A stretch of DNA of 64,000 bases from Actinacidiphila yeochonensis CN732 (GCF_000745345.1 NZ_JQNR01000005.1:806001-870000); one strand, 5' to 3'; positions 8,323 through 18,212 are shown, numbered from the stretch's first letter. The notes: generated by a model not told the origin, from the sequence alone. Numbers and translations are program-made.

Positions 8323-10158
8323 ATGGTGGACATGAACGAGATCACCGGGTCCGTCGTCGGGTCCATGTCGGAAGCCGGCTCCATGCCGGCGTGGGAGATG
8401 CGCTTCCGCGCGCCGCGGGTCGGGCTGCCGGAGTGGGCCGAGGACGCCCCGGACCACAGCCTGTTCGTATCGAACCTCACGGGCACGTACGAGCTGTACG
8501 CGTGGGACCGCGCCACCGGCAGTCGCCGTCAGGCCACCGACCGGCCGAACGGCACCACCGACGGCACGCTGAGCCGTGACGGCGCCTGGATCTGGTGGTT
8601 CTCCGACACGGACGGCGACGAGTTCGGCGTGTGGATGAAGCAGCCCTTCACGGGCGGGGAGGACGTCCCGGCCGCGCCCGGGCTCGCCCCCTCCTATTCG
8701 GCCGGGCTGGCCCTGGGCCCGGGCGGCCTGGCCGCCGTCGGCCAGGCCACGGACGAGGAGGGCACCACCGTCCACGTGGTCCGGCCGGACGGCACGTCGT
8801 ACGAGGTCTACCGCCACCTGGAGTCCGCCGGCGTCGGGGACCTCTCGGAGGACGGCTCCCTGCTGGTCATCGAGCACACCGAGCACGGGGACGCACGCAA
8901 CAGCGCTCTGCGCGTGGTCCGGGTCGCCGACGGCACCACCGTCGCCGAGTTGGACGACACCGAGGGCGGCAAGCGCGAGCTGGGGCTGGACTGCCTCGGG
9001 TTCGCTCCGGTCCCCGGCGACCCCCGGCTTCTCGTCGGCCACCAGCGGTCCGACCGCTGGCTGCCGATGGTCTGGGACGTCGCCAGCGGGGAGGAGACCG
9101 CGCTGGACATCGACCTGCCCGGTGACGTCCACGCGGAGTGGTACCCGGACGGCACCGCGCTCCTCATCGCGCACGACGTCCACGCGCGCAGCGAGCTCTT
9201 CCGCTACGACCTCGCCGCCCGCACCCTCACCCGGCTGGACACCCCCGCAGGGTCGGTCGGCGGCGCCACCGCCCGCCCGGACGGCACCGTGGAGTACCTG
9301 TGGTCGTCGGCCGAGCACCCGCCAGCGGTCCGCTCCACCACCGGCGCGGTCGTACTTGAGGCACCGGGGCTGCGCGCCCCCGACTCCGTGCCGGTGCGCG
9401 ACGTGTGGGTCGACGGACCGGGCGGGCCGGTACACGCCCTGGTGCAGCGTCCGGCCGACGCCGGGGCAGGCCCACTGCCCACGGTCTTCGAGATCCACGG
9501 TGGCCCGACCTGGCACGACTCCGACTCCTTCGCCGCCGGCCCGGCCGCCTGGCTCGACCACGGCTTCGCGGTCGTGCGGGTCAACTACCGGGGCTCCACC
9601 GGGTACGGCCGGGACTGGACCAACGCGCTCAAGCACCGGGTCGGCCTGATCGAGCTGGAGGACATCACGGCGGTCCGCGAATGGGCGGTCTCCTCCGGCC
9701 TGGCCGACCCCGCGCGGCTGGTCCTCACCGGTGGTTCCTGGGGCGGTTACCTGACGCTCCTCGGCCTGGGCACCCAGCCCGACGCGTGGGCGGTGGGCGT
9801 TGCCGCCGTCCCGGTGGCGGACTACGCCACGGCCTACGCCGACGAGATGGAGCCGCTCAAGGCCCTGGACCGCGCGCTCTTCGGCGGTTCGCCGGAGGAG
9901 GTGCCCGAGCGGTTCGAGGCGTCGTCCCCGATCACCTATGTCGAGCAGGTCAAGGCGCCCGTGTACATCAGCGCCGGCACCAACGACCCGCGCTGCCCGA
10001 TACGCCAGATCGACAACTACGTCGACCGCCTGCGGTCCCTGGACAAGTCGCACGAGGTCTACCGCTACGACGCCGGCCACGGCTCGCTGGTGGTGGAGGA
10101 GCGGATCAAGCAGGTCCGCCTGGAGCTGGCCTTCGCACTGCGCCACATAGGCGACTGA
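8323..10158 (+). CDS. S9 family prolyl oligopeptidase
   Basis: A 611-residue cytosolic serine peptidase of the prolyl oligopeptidase / acylaminoacyl-peptidase family. The N-terminal ~370 residues show the repeated blade pattern of a beta-propeller (SLFVSNLTGTYELYAWDRATG, WIWWFSDTDGDEFGVWM, ALLIAHDVHARSELFRYDL). The C-terminal alpha/beta hydrolase domain has the oxyanion motif EIHGGPTWHD, nucleophile elbow TGGSWGGY (Ser472), catalytic Asp in GTNDPRCP (Asp555) and His in DAGHGS (His586). ATG 8323 has GGAG five bases upstream; ATG 8332 is an alternative. A strong hairpin about 340 bp downstream may end the transcript. Confidence 0.93.
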   Translation: MVDMNEITGSVVGSMSEAGSMPAWEMRFRAPRVGLPEWAEDAPDHSLFVSNLTGTYELYAWDRATGSRRQATDRPNGTTDGTLSRDGAWIWWFSDTDGDEFGVWMKQPFTGGEDVPAAPGLAPSYSAGLALGPGGLAAVGQATDEEGTTVHVVRPDGTSYEVYRHLESAGVGDLSEDGSLLVIEHTEHGDARNSALRVVRVADGTTVAELDDTEGGKRELGLDCLGFAPVPGDPRLLVGHQRSDRWLPMVWDVASGEETALDIDLPGDVHAEWYPDGTALLIAHDVHARSELFRYDLAARTLTRLDTPAGSVGGATARPDGTVEYLWSSAEHPPAVRSTTGAVVLEAPGLRAPDSVPVRDVWVDGPGGPVHALVQRPADAGAGPLPTVFEIHGGPTWHDSDSFAAGPAAWLDHGFAVVRVNYRGSTGYGRDWTNALKHRVGLIELEDITAVREWAVSSGLADPARLVLTGGSWGGYLTLLGLGTQPDAWAVGVAAVPVADYATAYADEMEPLKALDRALFGGSPEEVPERFEASSPITYVEQVKAPVYISAGTNDPRCPIRQIDNYVDRLRSLDKSHEVYRYDAGHGSLVVEERIKQVRLELAFALRHIGD

Positions 10159-10494
10159 CCACCGGTGCCCGGACCGGCCCGGCGCGGGCGGCGGTGCCCT
10201 GGCGGGCACGCGGCCCCTGCCGCGGGCACCACCGGGTCTCCTCAGGCTGCGGGCCCATCACCGCCCGATGGGTTCGCGGCACCTGGGCGGGCCGCCCCGG
10301 CCGAAACGTCCGGTCCACCCGCGGAGCTCACCACCGCGGGCACCGGGCCAGGCCGCGCCAGCCAGGCGCGGCGACCGCCGGAGGCTGGTCCGGGCCCTCC
10401 CGGAGGCCCCCGGAAGCAACCGCGTAAGGAACAGGTGCAGGGACAGAAGCAGAGCTGAGGCCACCCGGTCAGCCAGGAAGGGCCCCGAGGCCCT

Positions 10495-10535
10495 GGCCTG
10501 CGCCGCCGCGCCGGCCACGCGCGGCGGCGCAGGCC
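10495..10535. terminator. Strong hairpin between convergent genes
   Basis: A 17-bp perfect stem (GGCCTGCGCCGCCGCGC and its complement) with a 7-base loop CGGCCAC. It lies between the ends of the S9 peptidase and SURF1 genes and could serve both. There is no U tract, as is usual in this group. Confidence 0.7.
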
Positions 10536-10584
10536 TAAGGGCCGAGGCAGTGAGGGCAGGACGGGAACGGGGAGAAGCTCTGCG

Positions 10585-11520
10585 TCAGCCGGCGTGGGCG
10601 GCGGCCGCGGCGTCACGGTCCGAATCAGAGTCCGGGTCCGAGTCCGGGTTTGGCTCCGACTCCCCACGCACCTGGGCGGAGTCCCGGCCGGCTCCGTCCG
10701 AGTCACCGCCCGACCCGTCACCATCCTCGTCCGCGAGGAGGCCGAGCTCCGCGTCCGCCCGCGCCTCGGCCTCACGCCGGACGAAGCGGAACCACATGAA
10801 GACCACGAAACCGGCGAAGACGAACCACTGCCCGGTGTAGCCGAGGTTCTGGAACGCCTTCAGGTCCAGGCCGCTGTCGGGCAAGGCGGCAGGCGGCACC
10901 GCCTTGAGCGGTGCCAACGGATGGGCTGCGGTGATCCAGCCGTTGTAGACGGAGTAGGGAAGGAGGTTCACGAGAGAGGCACTGCTGATCATGCCGAGCT
11001 GGTCGGCGGGCAGTCCGCCGCTGGTGTCCACGCCGGTGGTGTCGGTCGTCTCGGGGTACTGCAGGGCCCCGACGACGGTGACCTGCCCGGCGGGCACAGC
11101 GGGTACGGCGCCGGCGTGACGGTTGGCCGGAGCTGTTCCGGGCAGCCAGCCGCGGACCACGGGCAGAGCGGCGCCGCTGTCCACCCGGAGCGGGGTCAGC
11201 ACGTAGTAGCCGTCCCGCCCGTCAAGGGTGCGGTGGGGTACGAGGAGCTGGTGGGCGCCGTCGTAGTGGCCGGTGACGCTGACGACGCGCCCTGAGTCGG
11301 CGTCCTTGAGCTGTGCGTCGGCGGAGGGCAGGGCACGGGCGAGCGGTACCGGGGGTGCCTCGGCGGTCTTGGCCGCCTCGTGCTGGGCGGTGCGGTGGTC
11401 GCTGACCCGCGACTCGAAGCGGCTCAGCTGCCAGCTCCCCATGAACACGCACACCGGAACAGCCAGCAGCGCGAGCAGGCTCACCGCGAGCCAGCGTGGG
11501 GTGAGCAGGAAGCGGTACAC
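10585..11520 (-). CDS. SURF1 family membrane protein
   Basis: A 311-residue membrane protein with the two-helix SURF1 layout: an N-terminal helix (WLAVSLLALLAVPVCVFMGSWQLSRFESR, with the conserved GxWQLxR) and a C-terminal helix (GYTGQWFVFAGFVVFMWFRFVRRE). Between them is the extracytoplasmic domain with VSVTGHYDGAHQLLVPHR and YYVLTPLRVDSGAALPVVRGWLPG. SURF1 proteins assist cytochrome aa3 oxidase assembly. The C-terminal tail is a low-complexity acidic repeat (PDSDPDSDSDRD). Start GTG 11520 is supported by homology of the first helix, with only a weak GGAAG site. Confidence 0.92.
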   Translation of the reverse strand: MYRFLLTPRWLAVSLLALLAVPVCVFMGSWQLSRFESRVSDHRTAQHEAAKTAEAPPVPLARALPSADAQLKDADSGRVVSVTGHYDGAHQLLVPHRTLDGRDGYYVLTPLRVDSGAALPVVRGWLPGTAPANRHAGAVPAVPAGQVTVVGALQYPETTDTTGVDTSGGLPADQLGMISSASLVNLLPYSVYNGWITAAHPLAPLKAVPPAALPDSGLDLKAFQNLGYTGQWFVFAGFVVFMWFRFVRREAEARADAELGLLADEDGDGSGGDSDGAGRDSAQVRGESEPNPDSDPDSDSDRDAAAAAHAG

Positions 11521-11917
11521 GCTTCCACGGTACGGGGCGTTCCCAGCGTCCCCTCACCCGCCCCCGGCACGCCTTGGCTGTTCCAGCTCAAGCCCTGTCT
11601 CCCCCTGGAAACGGCTCGGCTCGGCAGCCCCCGCGGAGTGCCGCCGCTCCACGCCCCGGGGTCGGGTCTCCGCCGGGCCAGGGGTGCCGGGACTCCCGCC
11701 CAGGCGCTCCGGCGCTGGCGCCTCCATCGGTCGCCGCGAACCGGTCCAGCACCGGTCCAGCACCGGTCCGGACCGGGGATGGCACAGTCATGCCCGGTCC
11801 GGCACCGGGGATGGCACAGTCAGGCCACGCCACGCCACCGCGCGGGGCGGCGCGGTGGCGCGCCCTGAGCGACGGCCGGGCTCCGGCCGCGAGGACGGCC
11901 TCCCCCCGTCCTGGCTC
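11521..11917. other. Intergenic, GGTCCAGCACC-type repeats
   Basis: About 400 bp upstream of the SURF1 gene. It contains two or three copies of CACCGGTCCAG and two copies of ACCGGGGATGGCACAGTCA at about 11774-11825. No credible gene. The direct repeats lie about 250-300 bp before the SURF1 start. Confidence 0.5.
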
Positions 11918-13468
11918 CTACGGGGTCGAGCCAGCGGTCACGGGGGCGGCGAGCTCGGAGGTCGTGTAGACCCTGCCGGCGCAGACGTTCTGGATCACCG
12001 GGCCGGCGACGAGGGGGCCACCCGCAGCAGGAGTGTGGTCGAGCTGGACGCTGCCGGCGGCGGTGCTGGGAGCGGTGTCGGTGGCCTGCTCGCCGACACC
12101 GTCGCTGCTGCTGCTGGTGCTGGCACCCTGCTGGTCGGCTTCGCCGGTGGGTGTGGCCGTCGGCGTGTCCGTGGGGGTGGCGGGGGGAGTGGTCGCAGTG
12201 ACGCAGCCTCCCGGACCGCCGCTGTCCGGAACCCAGGCGAAGGCGACTTCGTAATCCTGGCCCGGCATGAGTTCGACGGACCTGGCCGTCACGGTCGGCA
12301 GTCCGGGGGCCGGGTCGCCGGCCGTGTGCGGGAGCACCTGCACGGCCACCGGGGCGGCGGGGTCCTGGACCACGGCCTCGATCGTCCCGGACGCCTCGAC
12401 GACGCAGGCCGTGGTGGAGACGTTGGCGACACGGAACCAGCCGTAGACGCGGCCAGCGGCGTCCGGAGCGGCGGCGGAACCGGCGCCCTGGCCGAGCTGG
12501 CCGCTGGTACACACGGCAAGCGGCGGGACGGTCTCGCTCGGGGAGGCGGACTGGTTGTCGCTGGAACCCGGGTGGACGCTGCCGGAGCCGCGCTTGGTGG
12601 TCGGGGACTGACGCGACGGCGAGGTGCCCGCAGTGCTGGTCGGCGGGCTCGTGGTGTTCGGCGGCACGGGAAGCGAGGCGCCCGGACCTGCGGGCGAGGC
12701 GTTCGTACGATCCCCGGTCCGGGCCGCGTGGACCACGGCCGGCACGGCGGTCCCCACCAGCAGAACCGCGGCCGCCGCACCGAACGCGACCTGGCGGCGG
12801 CGCTGGCGGCGCAGCGGGACCGCCTTGCTCAGGTGCGCCAGAGCGTCCGGTGAACCGCGCAGGCCGCCGACAGCCTGGTGCATGAGGGCGCGGACGGCCT
12901 CCTCGTCGGCGGAGAGGTCTTCGAAGACGTCCAGGTCGTCGATGCCGTCCAGGTCGTCGATGCCGTCCAGGTCCTCGATGCCGTTGATGCCGTCGGGGCC
13001 GTCCGGTCCCCCCGGGCTCCCGGGGCCGTGTCGGCGCTCCAGTCCGTCCAGTCCGTCCAGTCCGTCCAGGTGGTCCAGATGGCCCAGGCGGGTGACGCCT
13101 GCGAAGGACCCACCGTCCGGGAACGGCCCAGCGGCATCGCGATCGTCGAGAACCTCACGCATGTCGCCGATCTCGCGAGGATCGCCGATCTCACGCGGAT
13201 CGCGAACATCGCGGATGTCGTCGGACCCGGGACTGTTCGCTGCGGCCGAGAGAGCTTCGGGCACGACGGCCGCGGTGCCGGCGTCATGGGGGGCGGAGGG
13301 CGAGGGGGCCGGGGAAGCGGAGCTCGCGGGGGAAGAACCGGAGCCGGCTGCGGCGGCCTCATGCGCCTGCTCGTGAGACTCGCCGGACTCGCCGAGGTCG
13401 CGCGGGGCGCGGGAAGGGGTCTTCTCGTCCATACCGTCTGCGTCCTCGTAGGAGTCGGGGCGGGTCAT
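11918..13468 (-). CDS. One-pass membrane protein coupled to a SigE-family sigma factor
   Basis: A 516-residue protein. Its ATG overlaps the stop of the upstream sigma factor gene as ATGA, so translation is probably coupled. The first ~280 residues are cytoplasmic, acidic and low-complexity, including a tandem run of LDG/IDD repeats (GLDGLDGL, DLDGIDDLDGIDDLD) made by 15-bp DNA repeats around 12920-13080. A basic stretch (LRRQRRRQ) precedes one transmembrane helix (AFGAAAAVLLVGTAVPAVVHAA). Outside are a Ser/Thr/Pro linker and a DUF4232-like beta domain with YGWFRVANVSTTACVVEASG. Position and topology suggest an anti-sigma or signal sensor; no zinc-finger H-x3-C-x2-C motif is visible. Confidence 0.82.
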   Translation of the reverse strand: MTRPDSYEDADGMDEKTPSRAPRDLGESGESHEQAHEAAAAGSGSSPASSASPAPSPSAPHDAGTAAVVPEALSAAANSPGSDDIRDVRDPREIGDPREIGDMREVLDDRDAAGPFPDGGSFAGVTRLGHLDHLDGLDGLDGLERRHGPGSPGGPDGPDGINGIEDLDGIDDLDGIDDLDVFEDLSADEEAVRALMHQAVGGLRGSPDALAHLSKAVPLRRQRRRQVAFGAAAAVLLVGTAVPAVVHAARTGDRTNASPAGPGASLPVPPNTTSPPTSTAGTSPSRQSPTTKRGSGSVHPGSSDNQSASPSETVPPLAVCTSGQLGQGAGSAAAPDAAGRVYGWFRVANVSTTACVVEASGTIEAVVQDPAAPVAVQVLPHTAGDPAPGLPTVTARSVELMPGQDYEVAFAWVPDSGGPGGCVTATTPPATPTDTPTATPTGEADQQGASTSSSSDGVGEQATDTAPSTAAGSVQLDHTPAAGGPLVAGPVIQNVCAGRVYTTSELAAPVTAGSTP

Positions 13469-14307
13469 GTCGTCGCCTTCATCGCGACGCGCAGGGCGGC
13501 CAGCCCCCGGGAACCGAAGGCCTTGACCGATCCGACGGAGATGCCGAGGGTCTCGGCGACCTGGGCCTCGGTCATGTCGGCGAAGTAGCGCAGCACCAGC
13601 ACCTCGCGCTGCCGCCGCTGCAACCTGCGCATCGCGGCCTTCAGCTGGTCGCGTTCCAGCAGCTCGTACGCGCCCTCCTCCGCACTGGCCATGTCGGGCA
13701 TCGGCTTGGCCAGCAGCTTCATGCTGAGGATGCGCCGCCGCAGCGCCGAACGGGACAGGTTCACGACGGTCTGCCGCAGATAGGCGAGCGTCTTGTCGGG
13801 GTCCCGGACCCGCTTGCGCGCGGAGTGCACCCGGATGAACGCCTCCTGCACCACGTCCTCGCAGGAGGCGGTGTCGTCCAGCAGCAGGGCCGCCAGTCCC
13901 AGCAGCGACCGGTAGTGCGCCTGGTAGGTCTCGGTGAGGTGGTCGACGGTGGTGCCGATCACCTCCGCGGCCTTGCCGTTGTCCCCTTCGGCCGGCTGCT
14001 CGGCGCCGACCCGCACCGGCCAGGGCGCGGTCACCGGGAAACCGTTCCCCGCGCCGGGCAGCGCCCCCGTCCGGGCCTCGCCCGTACCGGCTCCGGCCCC
14101 GGCTCCGGCCGCCCCGGCCGTCGGGCGGCCACCGCCGCGTGGGCGCGGGATGCGCACGGGTACGGCCCCGCTCCCCTGCCGTCCGAACGCCGACTCGATG
14201 CTCCACGCCTCAGCCACGCCTGTTGGACACGCATCCCCCCACGAGGGTTGTACGCGCTGGGTGATGCGTCGGACGGAGTGTGACCTATCCGATCTTTCGC
14301 CATGCAT
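13465..14307 (-). CDS. SigE-family ECF RNA polymerase sigma factor
   Basis: A 280-residue frame with sigma region 2 as YRSLLGLAALLLDDTASCED then VVQEAFIRVH, and region 4 as LQRRQREVLVLRYFADMTEA then QVAETLGISVGSVKAFGSRG. It belongs to the actinobacterial SigE (SigE-70) group. About the first 110 residues are Gly/Ala/Pro-rich and not part of the family, so the true start may be internal; GTG of VAEAWSIE or a later codon are candidates. The downstream membrane protein overlaps by four bases. Target promoters are unknown. Confidence 0.88.
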   Translation of the reverse strand: MHGERSDRSHSVRRITQRVQPSWGDACPTGVAEAWSIESAFGRQGSGAVPVRIPRPRGGGRPTAGAAGAGAGAGTGEARTGALPGAGNGFPVTAPWPVRVGAEQPAEGDNGKAAEVIGTTVDHLTETYQAHYRSLLGLAALLLDDTASCEDVVQEAFIRVHSARKRVRDPDKTLAYLRQTVVNLSRSALRRRILSMKLLAKPMPDMASAEEGAYELLERDQLKAAMRRLQRRQREVLVLRYFADMTEAQVAETLGISVGSVKAFGSRGLAALRVAMKATT

Positions 14308-14816
14308 ACCAGCTCTTCCTCGACGCCCATTGGCGCCGACGGCCCCCTCCGACCGGCGTCACCGGCCGCCCCGGGGCTCCTCCCCAACCGGCCACGTGCC
14401 GTGGAACCGGTACTCCCGCAGGTCCACGACAACGCGCTCAAGGCAGAGACGCCCCCCGGCGCCGTTCGGTTGCGGATCACGGGCACCCGGACCGGCAAGA
14501 CCACGCATCCTCACCGCGTCGTCCCGGCAAAGCGTCGGACCGCCGGAGCGTCGGAGCGCCGGAACACCGGAGCGCCTTGCCAGGAAGTCCAGGTTCACGA
14601 AGTCCAGGTTCACGAAGTCCAGGTTCACGAAGTCCAGGCCCAGGAAGACCGCGCTCAGAAAGACCGAGCCCGGAAGACCGAGCCCAGGGGAAGTCCGCGC
14701 GAAGTCCCCGGCCAGGGAGGCGAAGCAGAGAGGGTCCCGCCCCGGGAGCCCGGGAGCGGCAACCCGCTGCCCGGGCCCGGAACGGGACCCTCAACCCGCC
14801 TCGCCGCGGTGGCGGT
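14308..14816. other. Intergenic after ask; no asd gene
   Basis: About 510 bp between the end of the aspartokinase gene and the sigma factor start. In several streptomycetes the aspartate-semialdehyde dehydrogenase gene follows ask here. I find no NAD(P)-binding or catalytic Cys motif of that enzyme on either strand. The segment has 15-bp tandem repeats and short GCCGGAGCG repeats. Confidence 0.55.
14585..14644. repeat. 15-bp tandem repeat
   Basis: Unit AAGTCCAGGTTCACG, three exact copies plus a degenerate fourth. A 15-bp period would keep a reading frame open, but no start or homology supports a protein. Confidence 0.8.
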
Positions 14817-15338
14817 TCAACGGCCGGTGCCGCCGTAGACGACCGCCTCGTCGCTGTCGCTGTCCAGGCCGAAGGCCGAGTGGACGGCCTGCACGGCCGA
14901 GTTGACGTCGTTGACCCGGGTGACGACGGAGATCCGGATCTCCGAGGTGGAGATCAGCTCGATGTTCACCCCGGCGTTGGACAGCGCCTCGAAGAACGTC
15001 GCCGTGACCCCCGGGTTGGTCTTCATCCCCGCGCCGACCAGCGAGATCTTGCCGATCTGGTCGTCGTAGCGGAGCGAGTCGAAGGCGACCACCGACTGCG
15101 CCCGGGTGAGCGCCTCCATCGCCTTGTGCCCCTCGGTCTTCGGCAGGGTGAAGGAGATGTCGGTCAGGCCGGTCGCGGCGGCCGACACGTTCTGCACCAC
15201 CATGTCGATGTTGATCTCGGCGTCGGCGATCGCCCGGAAGATCGTCGCGGCCTCGCCCGGCTTGTCCGGCACACCGACCACGGTGATCTTGGCCTCGGAC
15301 GTGTCGTGAGAGACACCGGAGATGATCGCCTGCTCCAT
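14817..15338 (-). other. Internal translation start: aspartokinase beta subunit
   Basis: In-frame ATG at 15338 preceded by AAGGGGA. It would translate only the paired ACT domains (173 residues), giving the alpha2-beta2 arrangement known from Corynebacterium and Streptomyces. Confidence 0.7.
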
Positions 15339-16091
15339 CGGCTTGTCCCCTTGTGGTGGTTCGTTGCTGACCCAGGTGCCAGGAAGTCCGGAGAACGAGG
15401 ACCGGACGTGGATCGGGATGTTGTAGCGGCGGGCGTACTCCACGCAGCGGTGGAGCAGCACCTTGGAGCCGGAGCTGGCCAGCTCCAGCATGTCCTCGAA
15501 GGCGATCCACTCCATCTTGCGGGCCTTCTTCACCACCCGCGGGTCGGCGGTGAAGACCCCGTCGACGTCGGTGTAGATCTCGCACACCGAGGCGTCCAGG
15601 GCCGCGGCCAGCGCCACCGCCGTGGTGTCCGAACCGCCCCGGCCGAGCGTGGTGATGTCCTTCTTGTCCTGCGAGACGCCCTGGAAGCCCGCCACGATCG
15701 CGATGTTGCCCTCGTCCAGGGCGGTACGGATGCGGCCCGGCGTCACGTCGATGATCCGCGCCTTGTTGTGCACGGAGTCGGTGATCACGCCGGCCTGGCT
15801 GCCGGTGAAGGACTGCGCAGCGTGGCCGAGGCTCTTGATCGCCATGGCGAGCAGCGCCATCGAGATGCGCTCGCCCGCGGTCAGCAGCATGTCGAACTCA
15901 CGGCCGGAGGGGATCGGCGCCACCTGCTCCGCCAGGTCGATCAGCTCGTCGGTCGTGTCGCCCATCGCGGACACCACGACGACAACCTGGTTGCCGGACT
16001 TCTTGGTGTCCACGATCCGGCGGGCGACCCGCTTGATGCCCTCGGCATCGGCGACTGAGGAGCCGCCGTACTTCTGCACGACAAGGGCCAC
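14817..16091 (-). CDS. ask: Aspartate kinase (alpha subunit, with internal beta start)
   Basis: A 424-residue enzyme that phosphorylates aspartate, the first step to lysine, diaminopimelate, methionine and threonine. The N-terminal kinase motif is [37 protein letters not shown] and [13 protein letters not shown] complete the active site. Two ACT domains follow ([20 protein letters not shown] and [20 protein letters not shown]), which bind the feedback effectors. A second in-frame start at ATG 15338 ([12 protein letters not shown]) has AAGGGGA eight bases upstream and would give a 173-residue beta subunit of both ACT domains, as known for actinobacterial aspartokinases. The gene ends the dnaX-recR side block; the usual partner asd is not adjacent. 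Confidence 0.96.
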   Translation of the reverse strand: MALVVQKYGGSSVADAEGIKRVARRIVDTKKSGNQVVVVVSAMGDTTDELIDLAEQVAPIPSGREFDMLLTAGERISMALLAMAIKSLGHAAQSFTGSQAGVITDSVHNKARIIDVTPGRIRTALDEGNIAIVAGFQGVSQDKKDITTLGRGGSDTTAVALAAALDASVCEIYTDVDGVFTADPRVVKKARKMEWIAFEDMLELASSGSKVLLHRCVEYARRYNIPIHVRSSFSGLPGTWVSNEPPQGDKPMEQAIISGVSHDTSEAKITVVGVPDKPGEAATIFRAIADAEINIDMVVQNVSAAATGLTDISFTLPKTEGHKAMEALTRAQSVVAFDSLRYDDQIGKISLVGAGMKTNPGVTATFFEALSNAGVNIELISTSEIRISVVTRVNDVNSAVQAVHSAFGLDSDSDEAVVYGGTGR

Positions 16092-16404
16092 GTGCGCTCC
16101 TCGCTCAGGGTGAATGCGTGTGGATGCGGTCGGCCCAGTTTAACGAGGCGGACGCACCTGCCCCGCCCATATCGCATGCTGAGACGACGGGTTCAGCGGG
16201 TGGTCCAAGCCCCGGACCTGCGGACTGTCCGGTCCCAGCCGCTGGCCGCACCAGCCGCCGGGGGCTCGCGCCGCCCGCTTCCGGAGCGCCCGGGGCGGAC
16301 TCTGTACGCGGACACCATGCGCGGGCGCCCGACCCCGTCCGGAATCCCGTACGGAACCCCGTCCGGACACCCATCGGGGCCGCGTCCAGACGTCAGGACG
16401 CGGG

Positions 16405-16460
16405 CCCCTACGCCCCTACGCCCCTACGCCCCTACGCCCCTACGCCCCTACGCCCCTACG
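16405..16460. repeat. Seven tandem 8-bp repeats
   Basis: Unit CCCCTACG repeated seven times without mismatch, ending eight bases before the stop of the DUF5063 gene. Perfect short repeats like this are prone to slipped-strand length change. Confidence 0.9.
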
Positions 16461-16468
16461 CGAGCGTC

Positions 16469-17314
16469 TCAGGAACGCGCCGCCCTGCCGCGGCGCATAC
16501 CGATCCGCCCCAGCTCCGCCTCCATCACCCGGCCGGCCTCCACCGCCAGCTGCTCGTCGTCGGCACCGTCGCTGCCGGTGTCGAGACCGTCGAGCTCGTC
16601 CAGCGGGCTGTCCAGCCGCACGTGGGCCACCAGGGACTGGAGCGCCCGCAGCGACGCGCTCGCCGTCGGTCCCCAGTTGGACAGGTACGAGAACTGCCAC
16701 CACCACAGCGCCTCCGAGACCCGGCCGGCCCGGAAGTGGGTCAGCCCGTGGGCCAGGTCGGCCACCACCTCGGCCAGGTCGTCGGAGATCCGGCAGGCCA
16801 CCGGCACCGACCGCGGCACGTACGGGTCGAAGACCTCGGAGTAGACGTCGATCGGCTCCAGCAGCTCGGCCAGCCGCTGGCGCAGTTCGTCCTCGTCCGG
16901 CTCCGGACCGGCGTCGGGCTCGTAGCGCTCGTCCGGGACGAAGTCCTCGTGCGCGCCGAGCCGCCCGCCCGCCAGCAGCAGCTGCGAGACCTCCAGCAGC
17001 AGATACGGGACGGCGCTGTCCGGGTCGTCGCCCTTCGCGACCTCGCGCACCGACAGGATGAAGCTCTCGATCTGGTCGCCGATCTGGACGGCGAACTCGT
17101 CCGGCTCCTGGCCGGCCGCGGCGCCCGTGTCCGACCTTTCCACGTCGCCCGCGCCGACGCTTCCGGACCCGCCGCCGGACCCGCCCGCCGTTCCCGTCGT
17201 GCCCCGCACAGCCATCACGCCCTTCGCGTTCGTGCCCCTCGGGTACCCCGTGTCCAGCGGGTTCCCCGTCTGCATCGGGTTCTCCGCGTCCCTGTCCGCC
17301 ACAGCGTCAGACAT
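16469..17314 (-). CDS. DUF5063 domain-containing protein
   Basis: A 281-residue conserved actinobacterial protein of unknown function. After a low-complexity N-terminus (about 75 residues) the domain reads [37 protein letters not shown], then [17 protein letters not shown] and [20 protein letters not shown]. Its ATG lies inside the last codons of recR (8-base overlap), so the two are co-translated. It sits in the conserved order recR, DUF5063, ask. A link to recombination or aspartate metabolism is only contextual. Confidence 0.88.
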   Translation of the reverse strand: MSDAVADRDAENPMQTGNPLDTGYPRGTNAKGVMAVRGTTGTAGGSGGGSGSVGAGDVERSDTGAAAGQEPDEFAVQIGDQIESFILSVREVAKGDDPDSAVPYLLLEVSQLLLAGGRLGAHEDFVPDERYEPDAGPEPDEDELRQRLAELLEPIDVYSEVFDPYVPRSVPVACRISDDLAEVVADLAHGLTHFRAGRVSEALWWWQFSYLSNWGPTASASLRALQSLVAHVRLDSPLDELDGLDTGSDGADDEQLAVEAGRVMEAELGRIGMRRGRAARS

Positions 17315-17906
17315 CGAGCAAACGCCTCCCTTCGAAGGCCCGCCCCAGCGTGACCTCGTCCGCGTACTCCAAGTCGCCGCCTACGGGGAGGCCACTGGCC
17401 AGCCGCGTCACCCGCAGGCCCATGGGCTTGACCATCCGGGCCAGGTACGTGGCCGTGGCCTCGCCTTCGAGGTTCGGGTCCGTCGCGAGGATCAGCTCGG
17501 TGACGGTGCCGTCCGCCAGCCGCGTGAGCAGCTCCCTTATCCGCAGGTCGTCCGGGCCGACGCCCTCGATCGGGCTGATCGCGCCGCCGAGCACGTGGTA
17601 CCGCCCGCGGAACTCCCGGGTGCGCTCGATCGCCACCACGTCCTTGGGCTCCTCGACCACGCAGATCACCGCCCGGTCGCGGCGCGGGTCGCGGCACACC
17701 CGGCACTGCTCGTCCTGGGCGACGTTGCCGCACACCGCGCAGAACCGGACCTTCTCCTTGACCTCCGACAGCGCGTGCGCCAGCCGCCGCACGTCTGCCG
17801 GATCCGCCTGGAGGATGTGGAAGGCGATCCGCTGCGCGCTCTTGGGACCCACGCCGGGCAGTCTGCCCAGTTCGTCGATCAGGTCCTGCACCACGCCTTC
17901 GTACAC
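17307..17906 (-). CDS. recR: Recombination mediator RecR
   Basis: A 199-residue protein, the standard RecR length. From GTG 17906 (GGAAGG six bases upstream) it reads [20 protein letters not shown] then [12 protein letters not shown], the helix-hairpin-helix. The zinc finger is [19 protein letters not shown]. The Toprim domain is [16 protein letters not shown] with [20 protein letters not shown]. RecR works with RecO and RecF in loading RecA at gaps. It is downstream of the YbaB/EbfC gene and overlaps the DUF5063 gene. Confidence 0.97.
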   Translation of the reverse strand: MYEGVVQDLIDELGRLPGVGPKSAQRIAFHILQADPADVRRLAHALSEVKEKVRFCAVCGNVAQDEQCRVCRDPRRDRAVICVVEEPKDVVAIERTREFRGRYHVLGGAISPIEGVGPDDLRIRELLTRLADGTVTELILATDPNLEGEATATYLARMVKPMGLRVTRLASGLPVGGDLEYADEVTLGRAFEGRRLLDV

Positions 17907-18212
17907 GCCGCGCCTTCCTCGGTTCTGTGGTCTGCTGCTCTGGAACTGCTTGTCTGGCTGATCTGTTCTGTGCTGCTCCGGCCCGGCCTGGCATGACCTG
18001 CACCGGCCCGGTCCACTCCGGCCCGGTGACCCGGCGGCCCGCGGGTCGTCGGAGGGTGGCTGCCCGGAATCCCGGGTCTCAGCTCCTTTTCCCTCCGGCC
18101 TCATACTTCCGCTGTACGTGCCCGCCATCCCGGTGCCCGGGGCGGCCCGAGGGGCTGCGCGGTACGGTCAGGCGCCGAGGCAGGGACGATTCGGCAGGAG
18201 GGAACGGGAGGG
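17907..18212. other. Intergenic between ybaB/ebfC and recR, nothing recognised
   Basis: A 306-bp spacer. A run of degenerate CTG/GGT-type repeats lies at 17925-17990. No gene or clear hairpin; the pair may still be one transcript. Confidence 0.45.

Noticed and set aside
7924..10209. A 761-residue minus-strand open frame
   Set aside because: Antisense to the S9 peptidase, whose catalytic triad and blades are clear; the antisense residues show no family pattern.
14308..14816. Remnant of asd
   Set aside because: A short PVRVPV stretch on the minus strand recalls the enzyme, but no other motif is in register, so it is most likely chance.
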